A stretch of DNA of 64,000 nt, from positions 60,949,413-61,013,412 of the forward strand of contig CM023541.1 in NCBI GenBank assembly GCA_013350335.1, given 5' to 3'. The notes under the pieces were generated by a model that worked only from the letters and a program-made list of their open reading frames with translations, had not been told where the DNA came from and did no database searches. This document shows, one piece after another, positions 60,972 to 64,000 of this stretch. Made by a program: the position numbers and the translations under genes. Within the stretch, counting starts at the first letter, position 1, and each line of letters begins with the position of its first letter. This DNA comes from Chimonanthus salicifolius (Eukaryota; Streptophyta; Magnoliopsida; Laurales; Calycanthaceae).

Positions 60972-62856
60972 CTAATTACTTGCACGGTATACATGTTGGG
61001 CTAGCCTTGGTATGGGGCATAGCGTTAAGGGCACGGCCCGTTGTAAGCTGATCCCAAAGGTCTCCTCCATGTCTAGATTATGGGCCGATTGTCCATCTGG
61101 AAGGGCCCAGTTGAATGAATGGATCAGGGAGGCCGTCACGAAGTGGACTGTACGTATACCCAGATTCATCCCAGCACATATCCTCCGGCCTGCTCCAAAT
61201 GGTATGACCTCGAAATCATTGCCTCGAACATCAATGTGAGCATGCTGGCCGCCAGGAAGGAACCGACTGGGCCGAAATTCAAGTGGGTCAGCCCAAACAG
61301 ATGGGTCCCGACCGATGGCCCATATGTTTACAAGGAGTGTGCAGTTCTTTGGGATGAAATAGCCATTGATTTCACGTTCCTCAGCCGCCATGCGAGGGAG
61401 GGAGAGAGGTGTAGCTGGGTGGAGCCGGAACGTTTCCTTGGCAATGGCTTGAAGGAAAGGTAGATTGGGCAAGTCTAATTCTGAGACGAACCGGTCCTGG
61501 CCCACTACTGAGTCTAGCTCATGTTGGGCTTGCTCTAGTATTTCAGGGTGGCGGATCAGTTCTGCCAAGGCCCACTCTATGGTACTTGATGATGTGTCAC
61601 TTCCAGCGGCAAACATATCCTGCAGATTCCATGAATCGGGAATTAAAATATTTTGATCATTTCAATCATGTTAAATATGTCTAAATTTTTTAAAATTTTA
61701 CTTTTGAATTTGTTCACATGATGGTATTTTGTCGATTATAAAGGAATTTTGTATTGCTGTATTTATTTTTATTTTTATTTTTTATAAAAAGTTATGTTTA
61801 GATCAATCCACGTCATCTAACTGTGATGTAAAATTCAATCTCATATTAGGTTAGAAAATTTCAATTTTTTATTATTTACGTTAAAATATTTATTACTATT
61901 AAAAGTGGCAAGGAGCAATCGCGTACCTGAAGCAGGGCCTTGATTTCAGTATTACTGAGTGTGAGCTTTTCATCGTCTCCACCATTGTCGTTCTCGTCTT
62001 TCAGTCCAACCAAGATGCTGAGCAGATCCGGATGGCCGGACCCTGGCGGGGCTCCACCTTTCTTGCGCTCCTCCATTATCCGATTGAAGAAGTTATCAAA
62101 TCTCTTATGCACCTTCTTCATTCTCCTCACCACACCCTGCAGATCCAATGGCTCTAAAATGGGCACGAAGTCCCCCACGTTGAACTGACCCGCCAAAGTC
62201 ATCAGCTCTACCACCATCTCTTTAAACTCTTCTGCTTCTTTGTAGTCTCCACCCCTGCCCAGCTCCTCAAACATTTTCCTGCCTATCATCATCATTCCCA
62301 GCACGTTGGCGGAGTACACGACCAGTATCTGCCCCACGTCCACCTCCTTCCTTCCCTCCCCTTCCGCCATGGCACGTGTGAGGGCCGCAATCTCTCCCTC
62401 CCTCACGTGTCGATAGTCTTCTAGGCCCCGGGCGGAGAACATGTGGACGGCGCAGATCTTTCTGAGCGTGCGCCAACGAGGTCCGTATGGAGCGAAGACC
62501 AGGTCATGGTAGTTGTAGGCCATGTGCCTGGCGCCTGAGTTAGGCGGCCGGTTAGAGAAGTTGGCGCCGTGGGTCTTGAGAAAGAGGGAGGCCACGGACG
62601 CAGATGAGGCCACGACGACATTGACGGATCCCAGTCGTAGATGCATGAGGGGGCCGTACTTGTGGGAGAGGGCTGTTAGAGTGCGATGAGGCATGGATCC
62701 CAGCTGTGGGAGGTTGCCGAAGATGGGCCAGCCTTTCGGGCCAGGCGGCAGAGGCAGGCGGCGGCGGAGGCTAAGGAGGATACTTTGTAGGTTGAGAAGG
62801 AAGTAGATGAGAGAAGCAAAAGAGAGGGTGAAGAGTAGGACGTCGAAAGAAGCCAT
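60972..62856 (-). CDS. Cytochrome P450, flavonoid 3'-hydroxylase-like (CYP75B)
   Basis: Exons 62856-61927 and 61619-60972 (phase 0, donor GTACGC, acceptor CTGCAG) join to 525 codons plus TAG. F3'H is an ER-anchored monooxygenase that adds the B-ring 3'-hydroxyl to flavonoids such as naringenin and dihydrokaempferol, using NADPH-P450 reductase. Visible: N-terminal anchor (about residues 5-23), hinge PLPPGPKGWP (35-44), I-helix AAGSDTSSST (314 onward), KETFR (E372, R375), PSRF (427-430) and heme loop FGAGRRICAG with Cys458. VVVASSASVA, RPPNSGARHMAYNYHDLVF, DVRGNDFEVIPF and CAGMNLGIR are characteristic of CYP75B rather than CYP75A. It has fewer introns than Arabidopsis CYP75B1. Start ATG is followed by MASFDVLLF. 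A relative with altered substrate (another CYP75B) remains possible. An exon 2 fragment lies at 58877-59204. Confidence 0.93.
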
Positions 62857-62895
62857 TGTTGGAAAGGTATGAAGTTCCAATACTTGTGTCACACC

Positions 62896-62903
62896 ATATA
62901 TAA
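62896..62903 (-). promoter_or_regulatory. Probable TATA box of the P450 gene
   Basis: TTATATAT on the minus strand starts 40 bp before the ATG at 62856. If used with the normal ~30-bp spacing, the leader would be only about 10 nt, unusually short. No better TATA was seen further upstream. Confidence 0.4.
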
Positions 62904-63075
62904 CTTGTTAACGTGTGAGTGGGAAGGTGAACAGTAGTCGATGGTCTCACTATTTTATTGTTTAATGGAATTCGAAGACCCAATTTTTTTACCATATATA
63001 TTGCAAGTAAATTTAAAAATCTAACCGTTCAGTGTGTCAATTTTTAACCACTTAATTTTAAGTTGTGGTATTACT

Positions 63076-63245
63076 CACATGGGTGTAACTCAAGTGGTTA
63101 ACCTCATCCTTTAAGAAGCAGGAGGTGCCAAGTTCGAGCCCCTATGGCCTAACCTGATGTACTCCAAAGGCAGTGAGTACCATCTGTGGGGGTTTTACGC
63201 TGAGTTTTCTATGATTTTCCACACGTAAATTCAAAAAAAAAAAAA
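63076..63245 (+). mobile_element. SINE, same family as 15098-15262
   Basis: It starts CACATGGGTGTAACTCAAGTGG, has B-box-like AAGTTCGAGCCCC, the family block GTGGGGGTTTTACGC and a 13-A tail. No target duplication was found, so it is older than the copy at 15098. It lies 220 bp upstream of the P450 start. Confidence 0.85.
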
Positions 63246-63379
63246 TCTTCAAATTTACTTTTAACATGTGTAATTAAAATTTTCAAATTATAAAATAAAA
63301 AAAATAGTATTAAATGTAATCTAATGATTGTGTGATCATAAATGATTGAAAATAATGGAATCTTTCAATAGCTATACAT

Positions 63380-64000
63380 ATTTTACATCATTCAATTAAT
63401 ATTTTCTACAAAAACTCCAAAATAAGAATCATCTTAGAAAATTCAGCTTTCATTAATTTTTGAAAAACAAACTTCAAAAATTATACAAATACGCTACAAA
63501 CTCTATCAATCGTATTAAGACACCTCCACTCAATTCCAAAGCACTCAATATTATTTTATTAAATTATTTTCACAAAAACTCTAAAATGGAGATTATCTTA
63601 GAGCAAAAATTCGAAAAAAAATGATGAAAATAATTCAAAGTCGTCAAATCTTAATACAAAAAATGTATGAAATTGGCAAATACTACTAAAAGAACTTGCT
63701 TATAAACCTTCTTAAAATCATATGTAGTGTAAGATTAAACCCGAAAATGTAATTAAGCAGGTAAATATTGTTAAAAGTTGTGCTCAAGACATATTAATGA
63801 TAAAGAAAATATTTGAAGTTCACAGTCTCAGTAATTCCATCCACGTTTTGGAGTGGAGTCGTATGATAAAGATCAGTTCATTTATTAATTTTTCTCCATT
63901 GAATTTAAAATATTGAAATTATCAATTGCAGCCGATGGCCCATATGTTGACATGAATGTTCAGTTCTTTGAGAAGAAATAGGTATTGATTTCACATTTTT
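63380..64000. repeat. Right copy of the segmental duplication, cut by the window edge
   Basis: Near-identical to 58324-58944, shifted by about 5,055 bp at the pseudo-exon. It continues beyond position 64000. Confidence 0.92.
63932..64000 (-). pseudogene. Start of a second copy of the P450 pseudo-exon
   Basis: CCGATGGCCCATATGTTGAC and what follows match the pseudo-exon at 58877, not the intact gene, including the AGAAGAAATAGG variant. The remainder lies outside the window. Confidence 0.88.

Larger units (their letters stand above)
62857..64000. other. Region upstream of the P450 to the window edge
   Basis: It holds the P450 promoter, a SINE (63076-63245) and the right copy of the segmental duplication (63380-64000), ending inside a second P450 pseudo-exon. 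About 62920-63075 shows nothing else. Confidence 0.7.

Overview
The window is nuclear DNA from a flowering plant. Genes have GT..AG introns and encode plant-specific families (GH3/JAR1, DUF3133/EDR4-like, TRICHOME BIREFRINGENCE-LIKE, CYP75-type P450). Long AT-rich intergenic stretches carry SINEs, Stowaway-like MITEs and TRIM-type LTR elements. A dicot or magnoliid fits, but the species cannot be fixed from the sequence alone.

Layout: (1) 78-3836, minus: first three exons of a mitochondrial adenine-nucleotide carrier (ADNT1-like). The rest lies beyond the left edge, and its introns contain TRIM elements. (2) 3837-19612: gene-poor, repeat-bearing DNA. (3) 19613-24458, plus: complete four-exon GH3 acyl-amido synthetase of the JAR1 clade. 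(4) 27642-27980, plus: small intronless gene with a W-D-C-G-S..L-Y-D-S-F-E-L motif. (5) 34946-40692, plus: five-exon EDR4-like/DUF3133 zinc-ribbon gene, followed by a diverged ~145-bp tandem array (41490-42657) and a LINE RNase H relic. (6) 45866-50294, plus: four-exon TBL-type polysaccharide O-acetyltransferase with a recently duplicated small exon. (7) 53915-54385 and 55466-55942, plus: tandem pair of intronless genes of the same family as (4). (8) 55943-64000: LTR elements, a P450 pseudo-exon, an intact two-exon CYP75B-like flavonoid 3'-hydroxylase (60972-62856, minus), and a second copy of the left flank that runs off the right edge.

The genes do not form an operon-like pathway. Their order is nevertheless informative: from memory of Arabidopsis locus numbering, ADNT1, DUF3133 and TBL26 are neighbours on chromosome 4 (At4g01080-At4g01100), and JAR1 and a DUF3133 gene are neighbours on chromosome 2 (At2g46370-At2g46380). 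This window appears to keep both sets together, as expected for the unduplicated ancestral block. I found no clearly new biological system. The most notable points are that synteny, the internal exon duplication in TBL, the three-member WDC(G/D)S gene family, the P450 segmental duplication, the satellite-like array, and several transposons whose target-site duplications can be read directly.
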